From the IMG/VR virus record IMGVR_UViG_3300042544_000912, positions 1-64,000 of that record: 64,000 nt of DNA; one strand, written 5' to 3'. A program made the position numbers and the translations under genes. A model generated the notes under the pieces. The model ran no database searches. It saw only the letters and a program-made list of their open reading frames with translations, and was not told the DNA's origin. Positions 31,313-41,000 of this stretch are shown one piece after another (the stretch's first letter is position 1; each line of letters begins with the position of its first letter). Origin of the DNA: a virus.

Positions 31313-31999
31313 TTATTCGAAAAAATTTTCTACACCGTCGATCAAAACTGTATTTTCTGTGCCACATTTTGCACATGCATAATCAATTGTCTTTTCGAGT
31401 CTAGGTGAAGTCTGAAAAAATTCCACAATCTTTTCAAACTGCTGGGTCGAAAGACTGTTAACAAACTTTTCTACTTCTTCTTTACCCTCATCTTCTGCGC
31501 TGTATATTTCATCTTGGTCAAAAATTTTATCTACGCATGATACCACCAGATCGAAAGCAGGTGTCTCATCGTCTACCAGAATTTCTGCTTTAGGATATTT
31601 CATAAACACACCGACATTATCAGACAACATAATCTTATTCGTATGATTGTCTTGATGCTCTACGGTAAGCGTGTCTAGGTCCAATGTCGTTTCTGTCTTA
31701 TGTCCGCATTCGCCGCAAATCAGAATAAAGTCTGTCATACTACCGATAGACTGCGAACGCAAACGAATGAACGCATTCTGTAGGTCGAAGAACGGTAAAT
31801 CTTTGCCTTCAATTACACCATTTGAACATGTGGTAACAATATCTTGCATCGCTTTGATCATTTCTTTTGGGTCGTTAGATTCTTGAGCCAAAATAAGAAT
31901 CTTTTCTTCCTTCACAAGAAACGGACGAAATTCAACTTCACTGGATAATGAATGCAACTTCACTTTGAAAGTTGGAGTATTCATAGTTGGTAATGGCAT
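31313..31999 (-). CDS. 26: Baseplate hub/tail chaperone gp26-like
   Basis: The 228-residue protein has the T4 gp26-family layout. The N-terminus reads F-K-V-K-L-H-S-L-S-S-E-V-E-F-R-P-F-L-V-K-E-E-K. Two CxxC pairs (Cys95/98 and Cys209/212) form a likely zinc ribbon, and the protein ends V-E-N-F-F-E. AAGGA lies seven bases before the ATG. The last coding bases include a perfect -1 slippery heptamer, making this the short form of a possible two-product chaperone gene. In T4, gp26 is needed to assemble the baseplate hub. Confidence 0.75.
   Translation of the reverse strand: MPLPTMNTPTFKVKLHSLSSEVEFRPFLVKEEKILILAQESNDPKEMIKAMQDIVTTCSNGVIEGKDLPFFDLQNAFIRLRSQSIGSMTDFILICGECGHKTETTLDLDTLTVEHQDNHTNKIMLSDNVGVFMKYPKAEILVDDETPAFDLVVSCVDKIFDQDEIYSAEDEGKEEVEKFVNSLSTQQFEKIVEFFQTSPRLEKTIDYACAKCGTENTVLIDGVENFFE
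31322..31328 (-). promoter_or_regulatory. -1 frameshift slippery heptamer A AAT TTT
   Basis: In the gene 26 frame the mRNA reads GUA GAA AAU UUU UUC GAA UAA. A AAU UUU fits X XXY YYZ exactly, and the -1 frame is open for a further 50-60 codons while the zero frame stops three codons later. Confidence 0.55.
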
Positions 32000-32017
32000 A
32001 ATTTAGTCCTTCATTAA

Positions 32018-32614
32018 TTAAACTGGTATTACAAACCATCTTTTGTAAGTAAATGTTACGGGTAATCTAATAGGTTGTGTGTTGCTATTAGACATTTGAA
32101 TTGGTGCAATTGATCTAGGAAATACATCTTCTAATTCCCATTTAGCAACTACTTCATCTTTATTATTTAATGCAGTTACTATCATACCACCATAGTATTT
32201 GTTTGGAAAAGCAATTTCTCTAGTTCTATTATTAATAATTCCGCGCATCCAATCGCCGAAAAAGTCTTTTGCTGCCCAAGTAACATCAACTAAAAACGTA
32301 AGCGTAATTGAGTCTCCGCCAAAATCAATCGCTGTCGCACGTTGCTCGTTTAAGTTGTTAGCTCTAAACGGTTTTGTGCCGAGAAGTATTCCTGGAACCA
32401 TGGCATCTTCGACAAAAAGAGATAGATGTTCTGCCGAACGACCAGCAGATGTCAAGTGTGTTGCCATCGCTTGACCGCCCGATACTCTTTTACCATCTTC
32501 TCCCATTAGATTTGCAGGAGGAATTATCTGCACCTCGAATCTATGAGAACGAGCAAAATCTCTCTTTCTGGATTCGGCGCGAAAAGTTGCCAAGCTATTA
32601 TGTGCTTGTTCCAT
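32018..32614 (-). CDS. 54: Baseplate-tail tube initiator gp54-like
   Basis: The 198-residue protein has R-K-R-D-F-A-R-S-H-R-F-E-V near its start, the mark of the gp19/gp54 tube-fold family. Later segments include S-L-F-V-E-D-A-M-V-P-G, then T-F-L-V-D-V-T-W-A-A-K-D-F-F-G-D-W, and D-V-F-P-R-S-I-A-P-I near the C-terminus. T4 gp54 (320 residues) is longer; this is the compact form. It caps the baseplate and starts tube polymerisation. It overlaps the upstream gene by one base (TAATG). A tube protein proper (gp19) is the main alternative. Confidence 0.65.
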   Translation of the reverse strand: MEQAHNSLATFRAESRKRDFARSHRFEVQIIPPANLMGEDGKRVSGGQAMATHLTSAGRSAEHLSLFVEDAMVPGILLGTKPFRANNLNEQRATAIDFGGDSITLTFLVDVTWAAKDFFGDWMRGIINNRTREIAFPNKYYGGMIVTALNNKDEVVAKWELEDVFPRSIAPIQMSNSNTQPIRLPVTFTYKRWFVIPV

Positions 32615-33192
32615 TAAATCTTGCTCCTAGTATCTCTGAAAACAGTTTCTTTTGTTGCGCCAACAAATGCTTCAACTGGCAAGAATATTGCTGCCTTCCA
32701 ATCTGCAGGATTGATTTTCATGAATTGTGATTTTACATGTGTTGTCAAATAGTGCTTGATGCACGGTTTAATTTCGGGTGCAGTCTGCAAACTGTTCAAT
32801 AGATTATATGACAGTCGCATTTTGCTATTGGGTGTAAGCGTTTTGGAATCCGCAAAGTTCATTAATTCACCCAAAACTTTTGCTCTTAGCATGTAAGGTA
32901 AATAGTGAACGTTGATTCCGTAGAATCCGCCTTTGGCTGGACCGAACGGTAATACTAAAGGAAAGGTATCGTAAAACGGAAGTTCGTTTTTAAACTTCGG
33001 GTCGTAGAAATACATATACATCGCGCCAATCTCTACCTTACTGGTAAGACTGCCGATATCAGATTTCAGAACGGTGTTTCCAGAAACTCTTGCGCCCACT
33101 AGACTTTTAACGTTGCGCATATACCATTCAATGGACTTCTGTCCATCTCCTATCTGCGCACGAAGTTTCTGAAAGGCGTTATTTGATGCCAT
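32614..33192 (-). CDS. gp2-like DNA end protector candidate
   Basis: The 192-residue protein has S-I-E-W-Y near the start, then E-I-G-A-M-Y-M-Y-F-Y-D-P-K-F-K, then L-P-F-Y-D-T-F-P-L-V-L-P, and L-H/V-H-Y-L-P-Y-M-L-R-A-K-V-L-G-E-L-M. These segments belong to a conserved T4-type family that I associate with gene 2. Gp2 protects packaged DNA ends and completes heads. Its place beside gene 4, with a small gene between, matches the T4 4-..-2 order. Confidence in the family is moderate. Confidence 0.55.
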   Translation of the reverse strand: MASNNAFQKLRAQIGDGQKSIEWYMRNVKSLVGARVSGNTVLKSDIGSLTSKVEIGAMYMYFYDPKFKNELPFYDTFPLVLPFGPAKGGFYGINVHYLPYMLRAKVLGELMNFADSKTLTPNSKMRLSYNLLNSLQTAPEIKPCIKHYLTTHVKSQFMKINPADWKAAIFLPVEAFVGATKETVFRDTRSKI

Positions 33193-33314
33193 TAACGGCC
33201 CTGACCTCTATACTTCTTAAAATTGCGGCGCTTATGCTTATTCATGGTGCTCATTTTCACCCCTTTGCGGCGAGGCGCAAATACTGTCTTTGAATTTCCT
33301 GATGCTTTAGCCAT
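33192..33314 (-). CDS. Small highly basic protein, 40 aa
   Basis: Missed by length filters, the 40-codon frame starts M-A-K-A-S-G-N-S-K-T-V-F and ends K-R-R-N-F-K-K-Y-R-G-Q-G-R. GGAG lies eight bases upstream, and its stop overlaps the next gene as TAATG. Similar tiny basic proteins sit between genes 4 and 2 in other T4-type phages. It may bind DNA near the head-tail joint; function unknown. Confidence 0.7.
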   Translation of the reverse strand: MAKASGNSKTVFAPRRKGVKMSTMNKHKRRNFKKYRGQGR

Positions 33315-33337
33315 TGTATAATCTCCTTAGTCTATAT

Positions 33338-33772
33338 TTATGCTTTAATTCCAAGTTCTTTTTCAGTTAATATCATAAATTCCCAGCCATTGTCTTTGCA
33401 GAATTCAGTTGCATACTTCCACTTGGCTTGATTTACTCCCCACGCAATAACTTCATTGAGAAATTGTTTTGTCTTTCTTTTAGGAATTTTGGGTTCTCTA
33501 ACGAACTTGGCTGGTTTAATTTCAATCAAGTATTTTTTTACTTGACCACTGCTTTCTTGAACTTTCATATAAAAGTCCACAAAGTATCGGTGAACTCTAT
33601 TGTCTTTAGGTGAAATATAAGGAATAGCCAGCTCTTCTGATCCCCATTCCAATATGTTTGGATTACTATCGCACCATTTCATAAACTTCAATTCCCAACT
33701 AGAACGATATACAATATTGTTGGGATTCCCAATATACTTTTTAGGATTTTGTATTTTATAGAGACCCTTCAT
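33338..33772 (-). CDS. 4: Head completion nuclease-like protein gp4
   Basis: The 144-residue protein (T4 gp4: about 150) starts MKGLYKIQNPKKYIGN and continues Y-R-S-S-W-E-L-K-F-M-K-W-C-D. It has the nuclease-type core V-D-F-Y-M-K-V...Y-L-I-E-I-K-P with the E-x-K pair of TnsA-like PD-(D/E)XK folds. Gp4 is required to finish DNA-filled heads before tail joining. The ATG at 33772 has GGAG five bases upstream; the longer frame to 33856 is non-coding leader. It is the first gene of the leftward structural operon. Confidence 0.8.
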   Translation of the reverse strand: MKGLYKIQNPKKYIGNPNNIVYRSSWELKFMKWCDSNPNILEWGSEELAIPYISPKDNRVHRYFVDFYMKVQESSGQVKKYLIEIKPAKFVREPKIPKRKTKQFLNEVIAWGVNQAKWKYATEFCKDNGWEFMILTEKELGIKA

Positions 33773-33792
33773 AGTCTCCTTTGTATAGGTCA

Positions 33793-33800
33793 TATAAATA
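33793..33800 (+). promoter_or_regulatory. T4-type late promoter TATAAATA for gene 48
   Basis: A perfect TATAAATA lies 35 bases before the gene 48 ATG, leaving a normal leader with AGGA. On the minus strand a GATAAATA variant (plus 33825-33832) could serve gene 4. Confidence 0.65.
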
Positions 33801-33835
33801 GTCCAAACTGTAAACTCAATAGGATATTTATCTTC

Positions 33836-35014
33836 ATGGCTGATGCCCCACCACAAAAAAGAGATGCGGCCGCGGTGCAGGCCACACCTGAAGTTCCAAA
33901 TAGAAGATTCAATAGAGATACTTTCAATCAGGGTGAGATGGTAAATCCCTTCAATAAGGGAAGCATTTATGCATCAACAGATAATCTAAAATACCCAGAA
34001 GGATTGAATGCACCCGATAGTGAATACACGCATTGGATTGCATTTTATCCTCTAGTTAGAGAAGGCACAACGGCAGCCGCTGCATTGAACGGAAGAGGCG
34101 CTGTATTTGAAACTTCTGGTCAACAAAGAGTAGATGCAGAACATGCCACTGCGGCAGGCGCGGCACAAGGCGCAGTTTTGGGCGCACAAACAGGCGGAGT
34201 TGCTGGTATTGCGGGTATGAAAGATGCCATGGGTGGCACTGGTGGTCTGTCTAGTTTCTTTAGAGCGGCTGGGGTAGCCGTCGCAAAAACTGTAGGCGGT
34301 GCAGTCATTGGGGGAGCAGGTGGCGCGGCATTGAATGCAATCGGTGCAAGAAGGCTGATTATGGGAGCTAAAGCCGTCGTCTTGGGCATTCAAGATAAAT
34401 TGAGCTACGGGTATGCTGCAAACTATGATGTTGCTGATTTGGGTGGTATTGTTGGCGCTGCGGCGACTGGAAACTTTAGCGGCGAAGCAAGTTTAGGTGA
34501 AGCCGCTTATGATACGGGTGCCCTAGCTGCCAGAAAGTTGGCTAAACTTGCTGGTGCCATCGGTGGTAATTCGGTAACAAATCTAAAAGAAGCTACATCG
34601 AAAGCAGTTGAAAACCCATACAAAGAACAGCTATTCAAGAATATGGGATTCAGAAAGTTTGGATTCGAATATAAGTTTGCGCCGAGATCATTGGAAGAGG
34701 GCAACAAGATTTTTGGAAAAAACGGAATCATCGAAACATTTATCAATCATATGCATCCAGAGCCAAGTGCCGCGGGCGTATTTTTGATTTATCCTTCCGA
34801 ATTTCTGATCGTGATTTATCACAATTCTGGTAAAGAAAATAAATATGTCCGCAAAATCTCTAACTGTGCGCTTACTGGTTTCAATATTGATTACGGCGCA
34901 GAAGGCTTTACTACTTTCCAGGGTACACAGGGTATGCCTACCGAAGCTACTATCAGACTAGAGTTTACAGAACTTGAAACCTTGACAAGTAAGAGAACAA
35001 AGTTAGGATATTAA
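33836..35014 (+). CDS. 48: Baseplate tail tube cap gp48-like
   Basis: The 392-residue protein starts MADAPPQKRDAAAVQ at ATG 33836. The N-terminal part is disordered and followed by Y-T-H-W-I-A-F-Y-P. A long Ala/Gly-rich hydrophobic insert (about residues 100-230, e.g. GGAVIGGAGGAALNAIG) interrupts the fold. The C-terminal half (F-G-F-E-Y-K-F-A-P-R-S, F-L-I-Y-P-S-E-F, E-A-T-I-R-L-E-F-T-E-L-E-T-L-T) has the tube-fold strands expected of gp48. Gp48 joins hub and tube with gp54. The insert is larger than in T4 gp48 (364 residues), though total length is similar. Confidence 0.75.
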   Translation: MADAPPQKRDAAAVQATPEVPNRRFNRDTFNQGEMVNPFNKGSIYASTDNLKYPEGLNAPDSEYTHWIAFYPLVREGTTAAAALNGRGAVFETSGQQRVDAEHATAAGAAQGAVLGAQTGGVAGIAGMKDAMGGTGGLSSFFRAAGVAVAKTVGGAVIGGAGGAALNAIGARRLIMGAKAVVLGIQDKLSYGYAANYDVADLGGIVGAAATGNFSGEASLGEAAYDTGALAARKLAKLAGAIGGNSVTNLKEATSKAVENPYKEQLFKNMGFRKFGFEYKFAPRSLEEGNKIFGKNGIIETFINHMHPEPSAAGVFLIYPSEFLIVIYHNSGKENKYVRKISNCALTGFNIDYGAEGFTTFQGTQGMPTEATIRLEFTELETLTSKRTKLGY

Positions 35015-35016
35015 TA

Positions 35017-35508
35017 GTGTCGTATTTTAGTAATTTTCCATCAGGTATGCTTAAAATTGGAAACGAGTATAAGTATGTCACTGATATTTTCCGAAGAGTA
35101 TATACCAAAACTCCTTCCGTGAACTACTCGGAGATTGAGACTGTTACTGTTCCAGACGGTTACACAATAGAACAAGCAAGCGATCTATATTACGGTGAAG
35201 CAACATACCACTGGGTAATTGCTATTATCAATAATTATGTGGATATCAGAGAAGAATGGCCAAAGTCTAATGCCGACCTATTAGAATATTGTAAACTAAA
35301 ATATGGCGGACTGGAAGAAATTTATCAAGTGCATCACTATGAGGCTGACGGTCTAATTGTGCAATCTTCGTATGTGGGAACGAAAACAGAAGTTACTAAT
35401 ATGCAGTATGAAGAAAAACTGAATGATGTTAAACGAGAGATTAAAATATTGCGCCCAGAATATTTAACATATTTTGTAAACAAATTCCAGACACTAATTT
35501 CAAGGTAA
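35017..35508 (+). CDS. 53: Baseplate wedge gp53-like (LysM-like)
   Basis: The 163-residue protein starts at a GTG two bases after gene 48 with AGGA upstream. It shows Y-F-S-N-F-P, then V-T-D-I-F-R-R-V, then T-V-P-D-G-Y-T-I-E-Q-A-S-D-L-Y-Y-G and H-W-V-I-A-I-I-N, the LysM-like core of T4 gp53 (196 residues). Gp53 clips neighbouring wedges together around the hub. Position between 48 and the hub proteins agrees. Confidence 0.85.
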   Translation: MSYFSNFPSGMLKIGNEYKYVTDIFRRVYTKTPSVNYSEIETVTVPDGYTIEQASDLYYGEATYHWVIAIINNYVDIREEWPKSNADLLEYCKLKYGGLEEIYQVHHYEADGLIVQSSYVGTKTEVTNMQYEEKLNDVKREIKILRPEYLTYFVNKFQTLISR

Positions 35509-35514
35509 AATATT

Positions 35515-37077
35515 ATGGATCAGTATGACGAGTCAGAATTTGGTCAACCAGAACTCGATCTAGATGCATTCAAAGAACGTTCACCTGCTTTACTGCAAAA
35601 AGCTGGAGATGTTGTTTATAATGAGGTGCTTCTGATTTCTGAGGGCGCAGGTGTGATTGATATTAAAGACTATGTAGTTGAAATCAATATCTATGAGGAT
35701 ATGTTTTCGCCATGTCTGCACGGAAACATCATCATTCGTGATACACAGAACTTAATTGAAAAAGTTCCTTTAATTGGCGATGAAATTTTGACGTTAGATA
35801 TTTCTACGCCCAAAATTACTGATTTGCCTTATGACCCCACAAACTGCATTCAAAAATCTTTTGCGGTTTATGCTATCAAGAATCGCATTCTTTCGAATGA
35901 AGATAAAGAGCAACTATATGCACTACACTTTATATCTATGGAGGGTATGCGAGATAACGTAACATATCTTTGTCAAAAATATGAAGGCACTACAGACGAG
36001 TGTGCCCAAAAAGTTTTCGATGAGGTTTTTAAAGAAATACCTCGTTATCTAAATGGTAAGAATACCGAAGCAACCGCTCCCAAGACGGGCATATACATTA
36101 GCGATCAGCCACATACTTCTAAGATATCGTTTTTGCCACCTATGTGGACACCATTTCAAATTATGAATTATCTGGCAAAGAGATCGATTGGTACTACGGT
36201 ACCAGATGCGCCGACCTATCTGTTCTACGAAACCACTAAGTCATTTTACTTCTGTTCTGTTAGTGGTCTTATTAAATCTCAGTTAGACGCTGGATACGTG
36301 GCAAATAAATTTAAATACCGCAAGAAAGAATTTAATGAGCAATTAGGTGAAGATGCTATCCGGGCGGGTTACACTCATGTTGAAAATCTAGAATTCCTAA
36401 CTAACATGGATGTTCTTCAAGGTCAAGACTTGGGACATTTTGCAAGTTCTTTATGCACTCTTGATATGGTAAACAAAGAATATATCGGCACTGTCTACGA
36501 CCATGGATTTGAATTCCAGAAGTATCCGCATCTGGGTAATTATGAATCCACTCCCACTAGCGTCACTCCTACCAAGAAAGAAAAGAAATACAATTCAATC
36601 TTTCCGGCTAATGTGATTAGATCGTCGGACAGTAAAGTATTCATTGAAACCATTCATAAGGGCGTGCTAGATAATCAAGATGATGAACTAATGAATCTAC
36701 ATCCTGAAAGATATGTGCAACAAAGAAATAGTTTGTTCTCTGATATTACAACGTTGAAAATGAAAATTACTGTTCCTGGTAGAACAAACATGGAAGTTGG
36801 TACGATTGTCGATTTAGATTATCCATCGGTATCGGCCGATAGAGATAAATCTGCGAGTGAAGATATACGAGACAAATGGATAAGTGGTTACTATATGATA
36901 ACTGCAATACATCACCAAATAACAAAACTTAGACACAATGCAATATGCGAAATTTCTAAGGATTCATATTTGAACGATCTGGTTACTGTCACAGAAAATG
37001 CACCTACAACAGAAAAGCCAGCCGCAAACCCTCCCACAAATGCGCCGACACCAACAGCGCCCGCGCCAACCAGCTAA
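35515..37077 (+). CDS. Baseplate hub protein, gp27-like
   Basis: The 520-residue protein shows a hub-type N-terminus: I-D-I-K-D-Y-V-V-E-I-N-I-Y-E-D-M-F, then G-N-I-I-I-R-D. A long central domain follows, and the C-terminus has T-L-K-M-K-I-T-V-P-G-R-T-N-M-E-V-G-T-I-V-D-L and S-G-Y-Y-M-I-T-A-I-H-H. The gp27/VgrG family makes a trimeric torus threading the spike. The last 30 residues are a Pro/Thr/Ala-rich tail (NPPTNAPTPTAPAPTS) not seen in T4. It is directly upstream of the gp5-like gene, as expected for hub partners. T4 gp27 is 391 residues. Confidence 0.7.
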   Translation: MDQYDESEFGQPELDLDAFKERSPALLQKAGDVVYNEVLLISEGAGVIDIKDYVVEINIYEDMFSPCLHGNIIIRDTQNLIEKVPLIGDEILTLDISTPKITDLPYDPTNCIQKSFAVYAIKNRILSNEDKEQLYALHFISMEGMRDNVTYLCQKYEGTTDECAQKVFDEVFKEIPRYLNGKNTEATAPKTGIYISDQPHTSKISFLPPMWTPFQIMNYLAKRSIGTTVPDAPTYLFYETTKSFYFCSVSGLIKSQLDAGYVANKFKYRKKEFNEQLGEDAIRAGYTHVENLEFLTNMDVLQGQDLGHFASSLCTLDMVNKEYIGTVYDHGFEFQKYPHLGNYESTPTSVTPTKKEKKYNSIFPANVIRSSDSKVFIETIHKGVLDNQDDELMNLHPERYVQQRNSLFSDITTLKMKITVPGRTNMEVGTIVDLDYPSVSADRDKSASEDIRDKWISGYYMITAIHHQITKLRHNAICEISKDSYLNDLVTVTENAPTTEKPAANPPTNAPTPTAPAPTS

Positions 37078-37102
37078 ATAGATCGATGGAGTAATTTGTA
37101 TT

Positions 37103-38029
37103 ATGATGGATAACAGAACAACTAATAACGTTGGTCAGTTTTACTGGTGGTTCGGCGTGGTCGAAGATCGCGACGACCCCTTACGCATGGGTAGATGCCG
37201 TGTTCGTATTATGGGCTATCACATAGATAGCAAAGAAATACTTCCTACCGAAGATTTACCATGGGCATTTCCAATTATGCCCGCAAACAACCCTTCTATC
37301 TCAGGTACAGGTACTTCATCAAACGGTGTCGTTACTGGTACTTGGGTAGTAGGCTTCTTCGCAGATGGGTCTGACGGTCAACATCCAATGTTCTTCGGCA
37401 CAGTCGGTGCTGTTCCTGGTGGACCATACGGAGATCCTTGTGCGCCCGCGGGTGGCAATTCAGCAAGCGATACCGGCGGTGAAACAGGCTCGTTCACTGA
37501 GCCAAGCGGAAATGCAAAGTCTTTAGAAGAGTATCTAGAAAAATTCTTAGATACAAATGGGCCCCAATTACCCAACTGGGGTCCAATGGCCAAAGCTGCT
37601 ATTATGGCACAGTGTGCCCATGAAACCGGAAACTTTGTTTACTTGAAGGAATACGGCTCAGAAAGTTATTTCACGAAATACGACCCTGGTAATCACAAAG
37701 ATGCTAGAGCTAACGGAAATACCCAGGTAGGCGATGGCGCAAAGTATAAGGGTAGAGGATATATTCAATTAACTTGGAAAAATAACTACATCAAAGCCGG
37801 GGAATATATTCGAAAAGATTTGCAGAATAATCCAAAACTCGCGGAAACCAAAGAGATTGCAGCAATGTTGGTAGTATGGTATTTCAAAACCCAACGAGCT
37901 AGAATTGGCAATGGTAATAAATGGGGTGATATCGTCGCTGTAACTAAAGCGGTTAACGGCGGAACAAACGGCCTTGACGATAGAAAAGCGAAGTTCGCCC
38001 ACTATAAAAAGAAGTATGGAATAGCATAA
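37103..38029 (+). CDS. 5: Split gp5 N-part: OB-fold plus GH19-type lysozyme
   Basis: The 308-residue protein has residues 10-110 forming the gp5 OB domain (F-Y-W-W-F-G-V-V-E-D-R-D-D-P, then R-V-R-I-M-G-Y-H). A Gly/Ser-rich linker follows. A GH19-type muramidase/chitinase domain (about 135-305) shows A-Q-C-A-H-E-T-G-N-F with the general acid Glu, Y-K-G-R-G-Y-I-Q-L-T-W and A-V-N-G-G-T-N-G-L-D-D-R. T4 gp5 carries a T4-type lysozyme and its own beta-helix; here the lysozyme fold is swapped and the needle is a separate gene. TAATG couples them. A weak late box (GCTAAATA, 37071-37078) precedes it. Confidence 0.8.
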   Translation: MMDNRTTNNVGQFYWWFGVVEDRDDPLRMGRCRVRIMGYHIDSKEILPTEDLPWAFPIMPANNPSISGTGTSSNGVVTGTWVVGFFADGSDGQHPMFFGTVGAVPGGPYGDPCAPAGGNSASDTGGETGSFTEPSGNAKSLEEYLEKFLDTNGPQLPNWGPMAKAAIMAQCAHETGNFVYLKEYGSESYFTKYDPGNHKDARANGNTQVGDGAKYKGRGYIQLTWKNNYIKAGEYIRKDLQNNPKLAETKEIAAMLVVWYFKTQRARIGNGNKWGDIVAVTKAVNGGTNGLDDRKAKFAHYKKKYGIA

Positions 38030-41000
38030 TGTCATTACTACAAGCAACAAGTCTTATTACTTCTGGCGTAAAGTCATTAAAGACTGGCAAACTACCCGAT
38101 CTTGCATCTACTGTTAATGCGCTATCCTCCGCAGGTGTTTTATCTAAAGACGAAGCCAAAGTTGTAAAAGCAGGTTTGTCCCTAGCAAATACTGTTGCGC
38201 CAGGAACTTCTACAAATTTATCTATTGTTACAAATAGTCTTGCAACAGTTGGAATTTTAACCAAGACAGAAGCGGCCACTTTAACTAAACAGATAAACGT
38301 ATCTTCTTCGTCGTTATCAAGCAATACAACTGGTAATGTAAATAAACTGCTGGGAACTCTAACTAAGTCTGGTGTTATTGATGCTAATACATCAAAGTTA
38401 TTATCAAGCGGGATAAGTATTTTAACATCCGCATCTAATGGCAGCGTGAACGGTGTAATTACTGGCGCATTAAAGTTAGCGGGTGTCTCACCAAGTGTGG
38501 AAAAAGCCGCGGTTCAGATTATGCAGGCTGTTCCAACTACGATTGAAACATCTAAAGCAAGTTCCGGATATCAGACAACTACTACTATTTTACCAGATAT
38601 CGGTTCACCTGGCATTCTAACTAAAGATGATTGTGTTAAATTGCTTACCGCTTGCCAGATGGCAATACATAAAAAATATGTAGTAAATGGTAAGCGCAAT
38701 AACTGGCGCAAAGTTCACAATCGCGGTGAGTATGGTGCATATAGAATGTCCGTCTCACAATTGATAGACATTGATTTTCTAAAGCCAGAAATTCAAGAGT
38801 GGGCAGAAGAATGCATCCATTCTCGTCCTACTGGTCCGGGCGCGGCAGAAAGAATTAAGACTTACGCCGAAGCGGTTCAAGAAACAAATGGCGACTATGA
38901 TTTTGCTCCATTCAAGCGTGAAGCGGCAAACAATCTTCAATACTTCTTCCTGTATAATCCTATTCCTCTAGACCATGTTGCTGCCGTAAGAAGTATGATT
39001 ACATTCATTACTTCCGAAGAGATGCAGGACAAAGCGGCATATTATTATTTGAAGAAAGCATACGCCGATTTAAGTAATGCAAAGATCGTAAACGAACAAA
39101 CTCCAAAAACCACAATTGCGGGGCTTCTGGCAATTGCATTATGTGCTAAACTAGATGATGCTATTAGATTTTCTCAGGGTGTTATTAAGACTAATGCCGA
39201 TGGTATTTCGTCGAAGTATTGGTATGATACTGGTTGGAATGCTCTCGCTGAAACTCCTAAGACAACTAATAGCGATACACCCCTATTGAAAGAAGGTGTT
39301 CGTTCACCTACTACTGAAATTAGCACGAAGGCTCTGATCGAAACTGCTAAAGACTTAGCGGACGTTATGTCCGGTAAGAACATCAATGGTGTCGTTTCAG
39401 GTCTTGTCAAAAATGGTATACTGCCAGCAGATGTTGGCGGAATCGTTGAAGCCGGTCTTGGTATCGCAGCCTCTGTAATCAAAGACAAGCTGGCAGAAAT
39501 CGACAAGGCCAAAGATGCGCTGCTAAAAGCATCCAGTGTTTTGCCAGCAGGTGCAAGTTCTTCACTAAAATCTATTTCATCCATTTCATCTAAAGTAAAT
39601 GGGGTAACAAGTAAAGTTCCCTCTATCAGTAGCGTTGCGGCTAAAGCGAATGTTGCAACGGTAACATCTAATATTTCAGCTACTTCTAATGTAACATCTT
39701 TAGCCAAAAAGATCACAGCGATTGCTGGTGATATTGAAAATACTGCAACAACGGCTGTAGGTTCAGCCTTGGGTTCCGTTGGTGCAAGCGGTAAAGTAGA
39801 CCCAGCTTCGTTAAGTTTTATTGGTGAATCTCTAAAGTCTGGATTTGGTCTTGCTAATGACCCTCAGACGGCAGTGGTTAACGAATTGAATAGAAGAGGT
39901 ATGTGTCCTCCGGGGTCAACTGCACTTCTTCGCGCCGCAATCGATGGCGTAAGTGATCCTGCTAAGATTTCAGATTTGATTGCAGCCGAAACCAATAAAA
40001 TGGGTAATGTAGGCACGGCAATTCCGGCGCTTAATACCAAGATTATCGAACAGACTGGCGCTAAACCGGGTCTTGCGAATAAGTTTGAGGAAGCAAAAGC
40101 CGCTGCAATTAGTGCTATCGGTGTATCAAAGCCGGAACTTACCGCTCTAGTCAGTAGTGCTGGTTCAGCGTCGATGGAATCTCTTCAAAAGAAAGCGACC
40201 CAGGCTGCCGATAATATTTTGAATACTACAACAACTGCCGTTTCTGGTCTTGAACTTGCGAACAATCTAACTTCTGTTACAGCGGGTGCCGCTGACCCAG
40301 CAAGTGCCGCAGCCGCACTTGGCGCTTCTGCGGTATCAAATGTAACTGGTTCCGCATCCGCGGCAACCGATGCAGTTTCTGGTATTGCTGGTAACTCACA
40401 AGGAGCCCTTAACTCCGCAACAGGCAACGTTACAAATGCACTGTCAAACGCGGCATCAAACGTCACGGGAATGTTGGGTGGTTCTTCACCTACGACTACT
40501 GAAAAGCCAGCAGAAGGACAAATTGTTTCGTCGTTCTTGCCGGTATCACCTGCTTCTGTTCCTCCAACTCCTCAAACTGGTGCAGCGTCCGCAGACGCAG
40601 TTCCTGCGCTACCCTCTACTCAAATTGCGGCTGCGGTAGGAGGTCCAACGCAGGCTTCTTCACCACCTGTTGACCCCAATCCGATAAAGACTCCATATGG
40701 TTCTGTAGAAGTCTCATACCAATGGACAGCATCTAATGGTGTTGTTACGCTATCTGCTAAGGGTTCACCAATTGCGTCTGTAAACTTAATTGATAAGACA
40801 GATACTAAAACTCCACAATATGAAACATTGATTGCAGCAATAGATGGTGCAATTAAGCAAGAGCGTATCAATAATTATACACCAAGAGTTCCTAAAACTT
40901 TTGAACAGAATATTGGAAATGCTCTTTATCCGCAAAATAGCGGTGCTCTACCGCTCAGAGAAATTCCGATAATTGCTACAGTTATTCCGTTTATGGGTGA

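Noticed and set aside
34837-34844. AATAAATA inside gene 48
   Set aside because: Within coding sequence, no nearby downstream start and no gene boundary.
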